Below are positions 7,918-15,859 of a DNA stretch of 64,000 nucleotides, in pieces. The notes beneath the pieces were generated by a model that ran no database searches, was not told where the DNA came from, and was given only the letters and a program-made list of their open reading frames with translations. The position numbers and the translations under genes were made by a program. How positions within the stretch are numbered: position 1 is the first letter of the stretch; each line of letters starts with the position of its first letter. The DNA is from an uncultured Flavobacteriaceae bacterium (GTDB taxonomy: Bacteria > Bacteroidota > Bacteroidia > Flavobacteriales > Flavobacteriaceae): positions 1-64,000 of the forward strand of contig CANMXP010000011.1 in assembly GCA_947501845.1 (NCBI GenBank), in the 5' to 3' direction.

Positions 7918-7929
7918 GTTGGCAATAAT
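7918..7929 (+). other. Cassette-junction-like motif GTT-N6-MAT
   Basis: GTTGGCAATAAT ends one base before the transglutaminase ATG. Its text is close to GTTGGAATAAT at 4577, which precedes an unrelated lipoprotein fragment. This supports a shared boundary sequence rather than a gene-specific leader. Confidence 0.4.
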
Positions 7930-7930
7930 T

Positions 7931-8890
7931 ATGAAAAGAACTGTCTGCATCACATTTTTCATATTCATTTTGATTAATTCAGTTTTTTCACAAAACGAAT
8001 CTATAAAGACCTTAGTTGAAAAAACAAACGTATTGAATCTTGATATCTGGGAACTGACAGAGTTTGCACAAAGACATCTTGACGACAAAGAACAATTAGC
8101 AAGGTTTTTCTATTATTGGACAAGTACGAATATTACATATGATCATAAATCTCTAAATGAAAAAACAGAGGGAATAATCTCTTTAGACGAGTACATAAAC
8201 CGACAAGATGAGCATCAAGTTTATGAAAACAGAAAAGGAGTCTGTGCTGGATATTCTAATCTTTTTAAATGGTTTATGGACGAGGTTGATATTGAGGTTG
8301 TGAAAATAAGTGGACATATTAGAGACGAAAGAAATCATTATGTTGAGCTAACAAAAGATGACAATTTTCGACATGCTTGGAATGCCATTAAGTTAAACAA
8401 CAAATGGATCCTCATTGATTCGACTTGGGGAACTTCAGAAGAAAAAGAAACCTCTGAATTCTATTTTGACATAAAACCTGAATTGTCCATAATTACTCAT
8501 TATCCCGAAGACCGTAAATGGCAACTACTAAAAGAACCCTTAACTCTTGAGGAATTCAATAAATCTCAATTTGTTAAACCAATTTGGTTTATGGTTGGAT
8601 TTACGGAAATCCCCAAACTAATGGCTGACCAAAAATTTTATTATTTTACATTCCAAGATATTCCAGACAACAAATGGTCTGTTAGCTTAAAAATGAGTAC
8701 TGATAATATTAACTTTGAACCAATAAGTGATATTAAAGTTATAGACCAAGATCGCTTAACTTATTTTCGATTTGGCAAGGCTCAAGTACCAAAAACAGCC
8801 TACTTTAAAGTTAAAATAGCCAAATTTGAATATGTTGGAAATCAATATACAAAAATTGAATACAAAGATGTTGTTAACTTTAAAATATAA
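7931..8890 (+). CDS. Secreted transglutaminase-like cysteine protease-fold protein
   Basis: 319 residues from ATG 7931, chosen because it gives a clean signal peptide (MKRTVCITFFIFILINSVFS, cut before QNES); a TTG 12 bases upstream would spoil it. The transglutaminase-like core is clear: GVCAGYSNLFKWF with Cys105, FRHAWNAI with His148, and WILIDSTWG with Asp163, the expected Cys-His-Asp triad, in the arrangement seen in kyphoscoliosis-peptidase-like proteins. The C-terminal 130 residues form a beta-rich domain. It probably acts in the periplasm or outside the cell as a peptidase or crosslinking enzyme. It is preceded by the junction motif at 7918. Confidence 0.8.
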   Translation: MKRTVCITFFIFILINSVFSQNESIKTLVEKTNVLNLDIWELTEFAQRHLDDKEQLARFFYYWTSTNITYDHKSLNEKTEGIISLDEYINRQDEHQVYENRKGVCAGYSNLFKWFMDEVDIEVVKISGHIRDERNHYVELTKDDNFRHAWNAIKLNNKWILIDSTWGTSEEKETSEFYFDIKPELSIITHYPEDRKWQLLKEPLTLEEFNKSQFVKPIWFMVGFTEIPKLMADQKFYYFTFQDIPDNKWSVSLKMSTDNINFEPISDIKVIDQDRLTYFRFGKAQVPKTAYFKVKIAKFEYVGNQYTKIEYKDVVNFKI

Positions 8891-8978
8891 ATAATTGGTA
8901 GCCAAAAAAGGATAAAATCAATTGCTGAAACACGCAACGAAATCATACACAAACACGTGTACACAAGTTAAAAGCCAA

Positions 8979-9536
8979 ATGAAATACCTACTTAAAAACC
9001 AAGAAACTGAACGGGTTTTATTTAGAAAAATAAAGCAATCTGATTTTAATGATTGGTTAGAGTTTCATAAAAATCCAATAACTTCTCAGCATTGGATTTC
9101 TGAATTGAAAAATCCAGAAATAGAATGCAATAATTGGTATAAAAAACAATTTCATCGCTATCAAAATGATTTAGGAGGGATGAATGCCTTAATCGAAAAA
9201 GAAACAGGCAAGTTAATAGGGCATTGTGGACTCTTAATTCAAAACGTCGATGGAAAACCTGAATTAGAAATTGCGTATTCACTTTTACCTGAATTTTGGA
9301 ATAAAGGATTTGCAACTGAGTCGGCAAAAAAATGTAGAGACTTTGCTTTTGAAAATAATTTTTCAGAGTCTTTAATTTCTATAATCAGTTTAACAAATAA
9401 ATCCTCTGAAAGTGTTGCTATAAAAAACGGAATGAAAATCGACAAAGTGACTGAATACAATAAAAATAGAGTGAATATTTTCCGAATTTATAAGTCGGAA
9501 TGGAATAAAATAAAACTTGCATCTAATAATAAATAA
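8979..9536 (+). CDS. GNAT family N-acetyltransferase
   Basis: 185 residues from ATG 8979; an in-frame TTG at 8922 would add a non-homologous-looking 19-residue leader. The GNAT order is visible: TERVLFRKIKQSDFNDWLEF, then GKLIGHCGLL (beta4), ELEIAYSLLPEFWNKGFATESA, which contains the acetyl-CoA-binding loop (here WNKGFATE in place of the usual Q/RxxGxG/A), and a C-terminal NKSSESVAIKNGMKI, typical of RimJ/RimL-like members. The substrate is unknown: an amino group of a protein, an antibiotic or a metabolite. It is alone in its block. Confidence 0.85.
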   Translation: MKYLLKNQETERVLFRKIKQSDFNDWLEFHKNPITSQHWISELKNPEIECNNWYKKQFHRYQNDLGGMNALIEKETGKLIGHCGLLIQNVDGKPELEIAYSLLPEFWNKGFATESAKKCRDFAFENNFSESLISIISLTNKSSESVAIKNGMKIDKVTEYNKNRVNIFRIYKSEWNKIKLASNNK

Positions 9537-9665
9537 CCACAATTACGGCGGGTTCGACTGCGTCTGAATCCACTTGGAATTGCTAACGCCATCTCTAAAC
9601 CGAAAGTAGTAATTTTAATCCTCTAACTAATGGTTATTCGTAACCGTTGTAGTGTATAAAGCAGA
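9537..9665 (+). other. Spacer with junction-like motif before a SUKH-type gene
   Basis: The spacer contains ACGGCGGGTTCGACTGCG and AATTGCTAACGCCATCTC, GC-richer than the surroundings, then TAACC directly followed by GTTGTAGTGTAT (9646-9657), whose end is 8 bases before ATG 9666. This AACC-GTT arrangement is the same as at 4573-4587. No ORF is present. Confidence 0.4.
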
Positions 9666-10589
9666 ATGAAAGTAATTTTAATCATATTGGCAGTAATTAG
9701 CGGAATAATCGGATTGATTTTTACAGGACTTATTATCGCAGCAAATAGAAGACGGCCAAAATTCAATAACAAAGGATTTACTCAGCTTGAAAAAAATCTT
9801 TTATCAGAACTTTTTGAATTATTTGAATCAGATTTATCCAATAAGTTAAAAAAGCAAATTGAATATTTCGAATTCAAACGAAAATGGAGACAGTATTGGG
9901 AAAAGAGTATGTCTATGGAACTTTATGGAGATAGTAACAATCCGCTTGCAGATGAGTTTCGTTACTATAGAAAGGATGAGAGTAAACTGGCTACAATTCG
10001 ATTTAAGGTTAAAAACGAAAAATACTCAATAGAATTTGATAATTATGAAGGTCGACTTTGGGGCTGGAAGATTAGACCTAATCCTAAGTCAATAATGAAA
10101 GAAAGGTCAGTTCAAGTCACGAGTAAGAAAATCAACACTGACCCAAATTCTTTCGCTCAACCATTGTTCAAAAAAGAAAAATTAAAGACAATTCCGGCTT
10201 TTAGTGGTTGGCTAACCAAACTGACCAAGACTGACAAAATCAAGGAATCCTTTCATCCAATTAGCTCTAAATACCTTGATAATTTCACGAAACAAATTGA
10301 CTCAAAGTTACCAGAAGGGTATTTGGAATTAATTAAACAAACAGAAGGACTGGAGTTTGAACAATATAGAATACTTGGCGTTTCGGAAATCTATACAACT
10401 GGACTTGATGACGGAAATTATTATCATCTAGCGGAATTTGATGATGGTATAATTGCGGTTAAAGAAGAAGAAAAAACTGGAAAAATGTATTACTGCCATT
10501 ATTCGGGATTAGTAGATGAACTAAGTGCTGATTTTGGAAAAGAACTAATTGAAAAAATAAAAAATACGGTGTCACAACAAAATGGATAG
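9666..10589 (+). CDS. Membrane-anchored protein with C-terminal SUKH (SMI1/KNR4-like) domain
   Basis: 307 residues. A single N-terminal membrane helix lies at about 3-27 (ILAVISGIIGLIFTGLIIAA), followed by basic RRRPKF, so the rest is cytosolic. Residues 35-190 are charged helices with a beta-rich part around FRYYRKDESKLATIRFKV. The last 100 residues have KLPEGYLELIKQTEGLEFEQYRILG, matching the LP..Y.....T.G..F..Y.i.G opening of SUKH domains, then AEFDDGIIAVKEEE. This is the second SUKH-type gene in the array, which strengthens the polyimmunity reading. No toxin partner is adjacent. Confidence 0.6.
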   Translation: MKVILIILAVISGIIGLIFTGLIIAANRRRPKFNNKGFTQLEKNLLSELFELFESDLSNKLKKQIEYFEFKRKWRQYWEKSMSMELYGDSNNPLADEFRYYRKDESKLATIRFKVKNEKYSIEFDNYEGRLWGWKIRPNPKSIMKERSVQVTSKKINTDPNSFAQPLFKKEKLKTIPAFSGWLTKLTKTDKIKESFHPISSKYLDNFTKQIDSKLPEGYLELIKQTEGLEFEQYRILGVSEIYTTGLDDGNYYHLAEFDDGIIAVKEEEKTGKMYYCHYSGLVDELSADFGKELIEKIKNTVSQQNG

Positions 10590-10626
10590 TACACTGGGGG
10601 ATACGCCCTATCTAGTTCTAATTGTT

Positions 10627-10750
10627 TGCTAGTGCTCTGTCTGTGACGAGTGTCCCAAAACCAATAAGGCTCGAACTTGTAGGAATATTTTATAAATTTA
10701 TAGAGTAGATATGTTTACTAGTGCACATATCAATTGTTATATAGCATTTA
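10627..10750 (+). repeat. Dispersed repeat, copy C (shortest form)
   Basis: It begins TGCTAGTGCTCTGTCTGTGAC, close to copy D, lacks the central TTCAACTTC part, resumes with GCTCGAACTTGTAGGAATATT and ends GTGCACATATCAATT followed by GTTATATAGCAT. It ends 20 bases before the next gene and is in the same orientation as the other copies. Confidence 0.7.
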
Positions 10751-10769
10751 TCAATATCTAATAAAATTG

Positions 10770-11450
10770 ATGAACATAGAAGAAATATTAAAACTTGATA
10801 AAAAAATTACATTTAGAAAACTGGTCTATTCTAAATACAAATTTACTTGGGGATTAATAGGCATTTCTCTTCTTGTAATTGGAATATCTTTAATACTTTA
10901 TTGGATACTTTCAAATTTTGAAATTAAAAAAATATGGGCTTTAGTATTAGGAATTGTTTTTGGTTTTATTTCTGGCAAATATTTATTGAATAAAAATACT
11001 AGAATTATACAAAAACACTATAAACACTCGTTACTCGAAAATGGAAAGTGGGATTATACATCAATTATAAAAATCAGAAAGAAAATAATAAAGAAAGAGC
11101 TAAAAGGAAAAGTTGATTTAACAAATGAAAGTCTATTATTTATCATTGACAGCTTGAAAAAGGAATCTGAAATTTTAAAATATAATTACTCATTGCTTAT
11201 TAATGGAGTTATAATAATTTTGAGTGTTTATGCAGGTGCATTTTTAGGTGGATTTGGAAATTATGCTACAGATATAAATGATTACCTAAAATCTTATAAA
11301 ATAATTGCTGGAATTTCGCTTCTGATTATTTCTCTACTTGTTTATATGGAATTAGTAGTTTTTAAAGAGTTTATAATTTCTAGAAAAAGAAATAAGTATT
11401 GTTTAATTAGAGTGTTTGAAAATATCTATATGGAAAAAAACGCTCCATAA
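10770..11450 (+). CDS. Four-helix integral membrane protein, unknown function
   Basis: 226 residues from ATG 10770; a TTG at 10734 inside the repeat is less likely. Two hydrophobic segments near the N-terminus (about 26-50 and 54-72) and two near the C-terminus (about 137-160 and 178-200) flank a basic cytosolic middle (IRKKIIKKELKGK) with a helix TNESLLFIIDSLKKESEILKYN. The termini are predicted to be on the same side. I recognise no family. It is solitary, immediately after repeat copy C. Confidence 0.6.
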   Translation: MNIEEILKLDKKITFRKLVYSKYKFTWGLIGISLLVIGISLILYWILSNFEIKKIWALVLGIVFGFISGKYLLNKNTRIIQKHYKHSLLENGKWDYTSIIKIRKKIIKKELKGKVDLTNESLLFIIDSLKKESEILKYNYSLLINGVIIILSVYAGAFLGGFGNYATDINDYLKSYKIIAGISLLIISLLVYMELVVFKEFIISRKRNKYCLIRVFENIYMEKNAP

Positions 11451-11476
11451 AACATAGCTTGTAAGTGCTAAACTGA

Positions 11477-11503
11477 GAGGTTAGTTTCTTTACAGAAACC
11501 TCT
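11477..11503 (+). repeat. Intergenic hairpin
   Basis: AGAGGTT...TTCT and AGAAACCTCT form a stem of about 10 bp with a 2-nt bulge, separated by TTAC. It is followed by ACACAAC and then the TTG start of a truncated frame. It may be a terminator-like or cassette-end structure, and there is no T tract. The rest of the 11451-11843 gap holds one gene fragment and a junction motif. Confidence 0.4.
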
Positions 11504-11512
11504 ACACAACAT

Positions 11513-11659
11513 TTGAAAAAAACTCTGAGAATACTATTATTTATCGTTACGATTGGAGCAATTTCCTCAATCGAATTTTTAATTTTCGGAATCGTAGTTA
11601 TTCAAGACAAATATGAATCTGAAAACATTCAACAAATTGAAAATAAAATTCACAATTGA
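11513..11659 (+). pseudogene. Truncated membrane protein fragment (48 codons)
   Basis: The frame starts at a TTG with KKTLRILLFIVTIGAISS, a single membrane helix, and continues FGIVVIQDKYESENIQQIEN before a stop. It looks like the N-terminus of a one-pass membrane or sensor-type protein that has lost its remainder. The downstream DNA to 11810 opens another frame, but one with no family-like features. This could instead be a genuine 48-residue membrane peptide. Confidence 0.35.
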
Positions 11660-11812
11660 AATTAGAAAAAAATGTTGTTCACCTCTGATACTCGTTATAG
11701 AAGATTCTACTAAAGAGAAATATATAGCAAATAAGGTGTTATTTGATCTCGAAAGATATTTTTTAATATTTAACTTTGTGCATAACAAAAATAAACGCAA
11801 TTGTCTATAATA

Positions 11813-11824
11813 GTTAGCTACAAT
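11813..11824 (+). other. Cassette-junction-like motif GTT-N6-MAT
   Basis: GTTAGCTACAAT lies 19 bases before the ATG of the DUF7010-like gene and fits the spacing seen before the other genes of the array. It is the last instance before the core chromosome begins at about 12,400. Confidence 0.35.
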
Positions 11825-11843
11825 TAAAACAAATGATATTTAA

Positions 11844-12386
11844 ATGAATTTTATTGATGCACAAAAAGATATGCGCAAATCTTACTTTGGAGGTGGCCCA
11901 GGTGCTTTTGTATCTGGAATTGTATGGCTAACAGCTGGGATTACGGCATTAATTAGTACAAAACAAATTAGTGTATTTCTCTTCTTTTTTGGTGGCATGT
12001 CAATTCACCCCTTAGGAATAGTAATATCTAAAGCCTTAAATAGGTCTGGAAAGCATCAAAGTGGGAACCCCTTATCTTATCTAGCGCTAGAAAGTACTTT
12101 TATATTATTTATCGGGCTATTTATAGCTTACTTCTCATTACAAGTTCGCCCTAATTGGTTTTTTTCAATAATGATATTAATTATTGGCGGACGGTACTTA
12201 GTATTTTCTTCAATTTATGGAATGCGGATTTATTGGGTTTTTGGAGCAACATTAATTTTATCGGGAATTGGCGGATTGATTTTTAATACCCCTTTTCATT
12301 TAATTGGATTAATTGGAGGAGTCATAGAAATTCTATTTTCATTCATTATTCTATATTTAGAAAAAGGTACTTTGAAAATTAAATAG
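11844..12386 (+). CDS. DUF7010-like integral membrane protein
   Basis: 180 residues, with a short cytosolic start (MNFIDAQKDMRKSYFGGGPG) and about six membrane segments. The opening IDAQKDMRxxYxGGGPGxxVSGxVW is what I recognise from DUF7010 proteins, a family of unknown function that occurs sporadically in bacteria as a single-gene accession. It is the last gene of the accessory array; its 3' end faces the core EnvC-like gene 20 bp away, with no clear terminator between them. Confidence 0.6.
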   Translation: MNFIDAQKDMRKSYFGGGPGAFVSGIVWLTAGITALISTKQISVFLFFFGGMSIHPLGIVISKALNRSGKHQSGNPLSYLALESTFILFIGLFIAYFSLQVRPNWFFSIMILIIGGRYLVFSSIYGMRIYWVFGATLILSGIGGLIFNTPFHLIGLIGGVIEILFSFIILYLEKGTLKIK

Positions 12387-12405
12387 AGAAAAAACCAAGT
12401 ATTTA

Positions 12406-13635
12406 TCACATCTTATAAATCCAAGAAGCTGGATTTTCGGTACTTGTTCCTTTAGATATTGTAAAACTTAAAATGGTTTCGCCATTGGACGGGTTGGTAA
12501 AAACCTTACCTATCTCCTGTTTGGTTGTTACCTTGTCACCTTTTTTAACAAAAACATTGGATAGATTCTTGTATATGGTCAAATAATTCCCGTGGCGAAT
12601 CATCACGATGGGGTTTACATTTTTCATTTTAAGTATTTCGCTCACTTCACCATTAAAAACAGCTCTAACTTTAGCGTCTTTTTGCGTTGCAATCCGCACA
12701 CCATGGCTCTTAATTGTTAGCGATTTATCTATGGGGTGCCGTTGTGTACCATAGCCCAATCTTACAACACCTCTTTCAACAGGCCAGGGTAATTTACCTT
12801 TATTGGCTATAAAGTTGGATGCCAAAACTTTTTCTTCAGCGGTAAGCGCAAAACCTTTTGAGCTTGCTACTTTTCCAGCTTTTTTATTAGATCTGGCAAT
12901 GGCTGCTTTAATAATACGGTCTATTTCTCTATCAATTCTATTGGCTTCCCGTTGTTTTTGTTTTATTTGAGCAGTATATCGCGATAAGTTTTGTTTAATT
13001 GATCGCATTAAAACCTGATGCTGCTTGCGTTCTGACTCTAATGATTTTTGAATCTCTTTATTTTCGGCAATCAAGCGTTTTTTATCTTCTTTCTGATCTT
13101 GCAAGTCTTTATTCGTATCTTGTAATTCAAGCGTTTTAGCCTTTATGGTTTCCCCTTGTTGTTTTTGATGGTCGGAGTACTGTTTTATATACTGCAATCG
13201 TTTATATGCCTGTTTAAAATCATCAGACGATAACAGAAACATGATCCTACTTTGCTTATTTTTACTTTTATAAGACTTAATAATCATAGCAGCATAATCT
13301 TGCTTTAGCTCCTTTAATTCGCCTCTTAAAGCTGTTATTTTCTTTTGATTTGAATTAATCGTACGTGTTAATAAATTTGCTTGCTGATTGGTAACTTTAA
13401 TAAGGTTAGAAAGTACATTTATCTTATAATTAAAATCTTCTATTAATGATATCTGCGATCGTTCTTTTGACTTGTTTTCGGCGCGTAATTCATTAATTTT
13501 CTGAATTTCTCTACGCAATTCTTGTCGGCGGGATTCTAACTGTTTTTGCTTATTATTTTGAGAAAAAGCAAAAGACCCGCATAGCAGAAACATTATAAAA
13601 AAAACTATTTTATATGAAGATTTCTTATTTAGCAT
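12406..13635 (-). CDS. EnvC-like murein hydrolase activator (degenerate M23/LytM)
   Basis: 409 residues: a signal peptide ending near AFSQ (1-26), two long coiled-coil stretches (about 28-110 and 150-250) and a C-terminal LytM/M23 fold (about 290-405, from GKLPWPVERGVVRLGYG). The zinc ligands of active M23 peptidases are missing: the usual HxxxD region reads SHGVRIATQKD and the HxH region reads TIYKNLS. It should therefore activate amidases during cell separation rather than cut peptidoglycan itself, as EnvC does. The gene is in an operon with the DUF4292 and TPR genes; its start abuts the DUF4292 stop by one base. Confidence 0.88.
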   Translation of the reverse strand: MLNKKSSYKIVFFIMFLLCGSFAFSQNNKQKQLESRRQELRREIQKINELRAENKSKERSQISLIEDFNYKINVLSNLIKVTNQQANLLTRTINSNQKKITALRGELKELKQDYAAMIIKSYKSKNKQSRIMFLLSSDDFKQAYKRLQYIKQYSDHQKQQGETIKAKTLELQDTNKDLQDQKEDKKRLIAENKEIQKSLESERKQHQVLMRSIKQNLSRYTAQIKQKQREANRIDREIDRIIKAAIARSNKKAGKVASSKGFALTAEEKVLASNFIANKGKLPWPVERGVVRLGYGTQRHPIDKSLTIKSHGVRIATQKDAKVRAVFNGEVSEILKMKNVNPIVMIRHGNYLTIYKNLSNVFVKKGDKVTTKQEIGKVFTNPSNGETILSFTISKGTSTENPASWIYKM

Positions 13636-14402
13636 TAAAGTTTTATTTCTTTAAAACCTGATGGTATTTTAAATGGAAACCGCAGCTCTTCATTTAGGGT
13701 CACATTTTTAAACTCTAAGTTTATAATTGTTTCTTCATTAGTTTCTAGAGCTATTACTTTTATCTTTTCTGGTAGAATCTGTTTTTCAACTTCTTGATGT
13801 GATAAGTAATCTACCTGTAAATGTCTAAACTCTTTTGGTTGTGATATTTGTTGCGACTTTACTTTAAAATGAGATGGGTCTAACAAAAAGAATATCTCAA
13901 AAAGCTCACGTTGTTTTTTAGGCTGAAGAACATACGATTTATCATCGACAGCCCCTTTATAAGTACCCTCTTTTAAATTAAATATAGCCTCTCCCAGTAG
14001 TAAGTTTTGAACCTTTTGAAAATCTAATTCTGTTCCTAGTAAATCACTTAAATACTTGTAATCCCCATCAAAATAGGTGTTATCCAACTTGTTATAAAAG
14101 CTAACTCTTTCTGGTGTGACCAATGCTTTTACTATAGAAAATGTGGCACTTATCCATAAGGCTTCGTCCTTTTTCGCTCTAAAACTTACCGAATGTGTTT
14201 GCGAATCTCCTTTTTGCGAATAGGTTATTTTAAGTGTAGACTTAAGTGTTTTAAAATTAGGAGTCTGTTTTGTGTTTTCTTTTATTAATTGCTTTGTGGA
14301 AAGTTTATAATTGGCTGCTCCTGCAGTAATTGTTCTTGATGATTTACAATTAAATACCAATAGAACCAAAAGGGCTAAAGTGAGTTGAAGGCGTATTTTC
14401 AT
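13635..14402 (-). CDS. DUF4292 lipoprotein
   Basis: 255 residues with lipobox VFNC (Cys19). The mature part is a LolA/LolB-like antiparallel beta fold in appearance: FKTLKSTLKITYSQ, SVSFRAKKDEALWISATF and RVSFYNKLDNTYF are the characteristic DUF4292 strands. In Flavobacteriia this gene sits between a TPR gene and an EnvC-like gene, as here, with one-base overlaps on both sides, so the three are translated as a unit. The role is unknown; by fold it may bind a lipid or envelope component. Confidence 0.85.
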   Translation of the reverse strand: MKIRLQLTLALLVLLVFNCKSSRTITAGAANYKLSTKQLIKENTKQTPNFKTLKSTLKITYSQKGDSQTHSVSFRAKKDEALWISATFSIVKALVTPERVSFYNKLDNTYFDGDYKYLSDLLGTELDFQKVQNLLLGEAIFNLKEGTYKGAVDDKSYVLQPKKQRELFEIFFLLDPSHFKVKSQQISQPKEFRHLQVDYLSHQEVEKQILPEKIKVIALETNEETIINLEFKNVTLNEELRFPFKIPSGFKEIKL

Positions 14403-15763
14403 TAATTCGAACTTTCTAATTGTTTTGCTTTATCACTAAACGTTTTGGCCTTAGTTGTATTGTTTAACAGGGTATGAGCCTTACTTAATTGATTGTAAAA
14501 ATCCTTTTCCATTTTAGTATCATCAATAATATAATCTAATCCAGTTTCCAGAGTATCTATGGCCTTTTTAGGTTTATTTAATTGATTTAACGCCACACCA
14601 TTTATTAAATAAAATATAGGTTGAGATGGATAAATTTGAAGCGCTTCGCTACTTTTTTCTTCTGCTAAATTATACTTCTGTAAATCTATATACAGCAATA
14701 ACACATTACGCAAAACACCAAAGTTATTAGGCTCTAACTTTAATGCCTCTTCAAAATACTGTGAGGCTTTTTCTTTATTCTTCTTGGTTAAGTAATACTG
14801 ACCTAATTCAAGAAGTGTTTTGCTATTATTCTTATTACCAACCATGGCTGTAGCCTCCACTAAATCTGCTTCATACTGTGGATTATTACCAACAAACTTT
14901 ACAAAATCTGTTAATACTTTAAGTTTTGCTTCTGGTTTTATTTCATTGCTTTTAACAACAAGCTTCATAGATTCAATAGCTCTTTCTGCATTGTTATCGT
15001 CTAAATAAAACTTATAAAGAGCTAAATGTACTAATTGCGAATTCGGATTAATTTTTAGCAGTTCCTTAGCTGTTTCAAAGGCTTTCTCTTTTTCATTGTT
15101 TTCACTGTAACGAAAGATTAAAGCCAAATAATTAGATTCTTTATTAGGATGATCTTCAACACGTTTCTCAAGATTTTTTATTTGATCTTTTTTTCGTCCT
15201 GTAGCTTTGTAAATTTGATCGCGCATCCTATCACGAGACACAGAAATCCCAAATTTTAAATCTAATTCATCTAAAAGTTTTAATGCCTCATCATATTTTT
15301 TAGACCTAAGGTAAAGTGACGCTAAATCCTCTTTATAATCTGGGTGATATTTAACAAGTTGCTTAATTGTTTTTATGGCTTTGTCATAATCGTTTTGTGA
15401 CGCATAGAATCCGTATAATTCATCTAAAAACCATTCATTATCGGGTGCTTTGTTTACCGCTTTTTTTAATGCGTCTTCTGCGGCCTGATAATTTTTAAGC
15501 TTCGTATAGTTTTTACCTAATTCGTAGTACAAAACGGGTACAGAATTATCCAATTCTATACATTTTAAAAGCGATTCAACCGACCTATCATAATTCTCAA
15601 TTCCCTTTTGCTTTAAGGCTTCATAGAAAAGCTCTTGAAACTTGTCCTCTACATCACCTAAATCATCATCAGGCTTTTTGTTAAAATCTACCTGCGCATA
15701 GCTAATCTTTGGAAAAATTAACATTCCAAAGACTAGAAAAAATATGTAGATTTTATATTTCAT
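14402..15763 (-). CDS. Tetratricopeptide repeat protein, periplasmic
   Basis: 453 residues with a signal peptide ending near SYAQ (about 1-24) and then about ten TPR units, for example VPVLYYELGKNYTKLKNYQAAEDALKKA and KTLLELGQYYLTKKNKEKASQYFEEAL. No enzymatic motif. It heads the TPR-DUF4292-EnvC operon, which suggests a scaffold for an envelope or cell-division assembly. The TPR-rich nature is certain; the function is inferred from neighbours. Confidence 0.88.
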   Translation of the reverse strand: MKYKIYIFFLVFGMLIFPKISYAQVDFNKKPDDDLGDVEDKFQELFYEALKQKGIENYDRSVESLLKCIELDNSVPVLYYELGKNYTKLKNYQAAEDALKKAVNKAPDNEWFLDELYGFYASQNDYDKAIKTIKQLVKYHPDYKEDLASLYLRSKKYDEALKLLDELDLKFGISVSRDRMRDQIYKATGRKKDQIKNLEKRVEDHPNKESNYLALIFRYSENNEKEKAFETAKELLKINPNSQLVHLALYKFYLDDNNAERAIESMKLVVKSNEIKPEAKLKVLTDFVKFVGNNPQYEADLVEATAMVGNKNNSKTLLELGQYYLTKKNKEKASQYFEEALKLEPNNFGVLRNVLLLYIDLQKYNLAEEKSSEALQIYPSQPIFYLINGVALNQLNKPKKAIDTLETGLDYIIDDTKMEKDFYNQLSKAHTLLNNTTKAKTFSDKAKQLESSN

Positions 15764-15824
15764 TATATTAAACTTCGTACAATTAGAAATAACAATTCAA
15801 AAGTTATTCCAAAAATTCCCTGCT

Positions 15825-15859
15825 TTCACTTCGACTACGCTCAGTGTGGGACGCAGGAA
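15825..15859. repeat. Short intergenic inverted repeat with TTCGACTACGCTCA core
   Basis: ATTCCCTGC and GCAGGAAT surround TTCACTTCGACTACGCTCAG. The same core (TTCGACTRCGCTCA) recurs at 6377, 24667 and 26058, and the ATTCCTGC/GCGGGAAT arms recur at 63025. It is a dispersed short repeat of this genome with no coding content. Confidence 0.55.

Noticed and set aside
11613-11810. A 65-codon + strand reading frame with ATG start in the 11451-11843 gap
   Set aside because: No signal, domain or family-like composition; it begins within the truncated membrane fragment in another frame and is AT-driven.
1-12390. A canonical integron
   Set aside because: No tyrosine integrase gene, and the GTT junctions do not match GTTRRRY; only the layout is similar.
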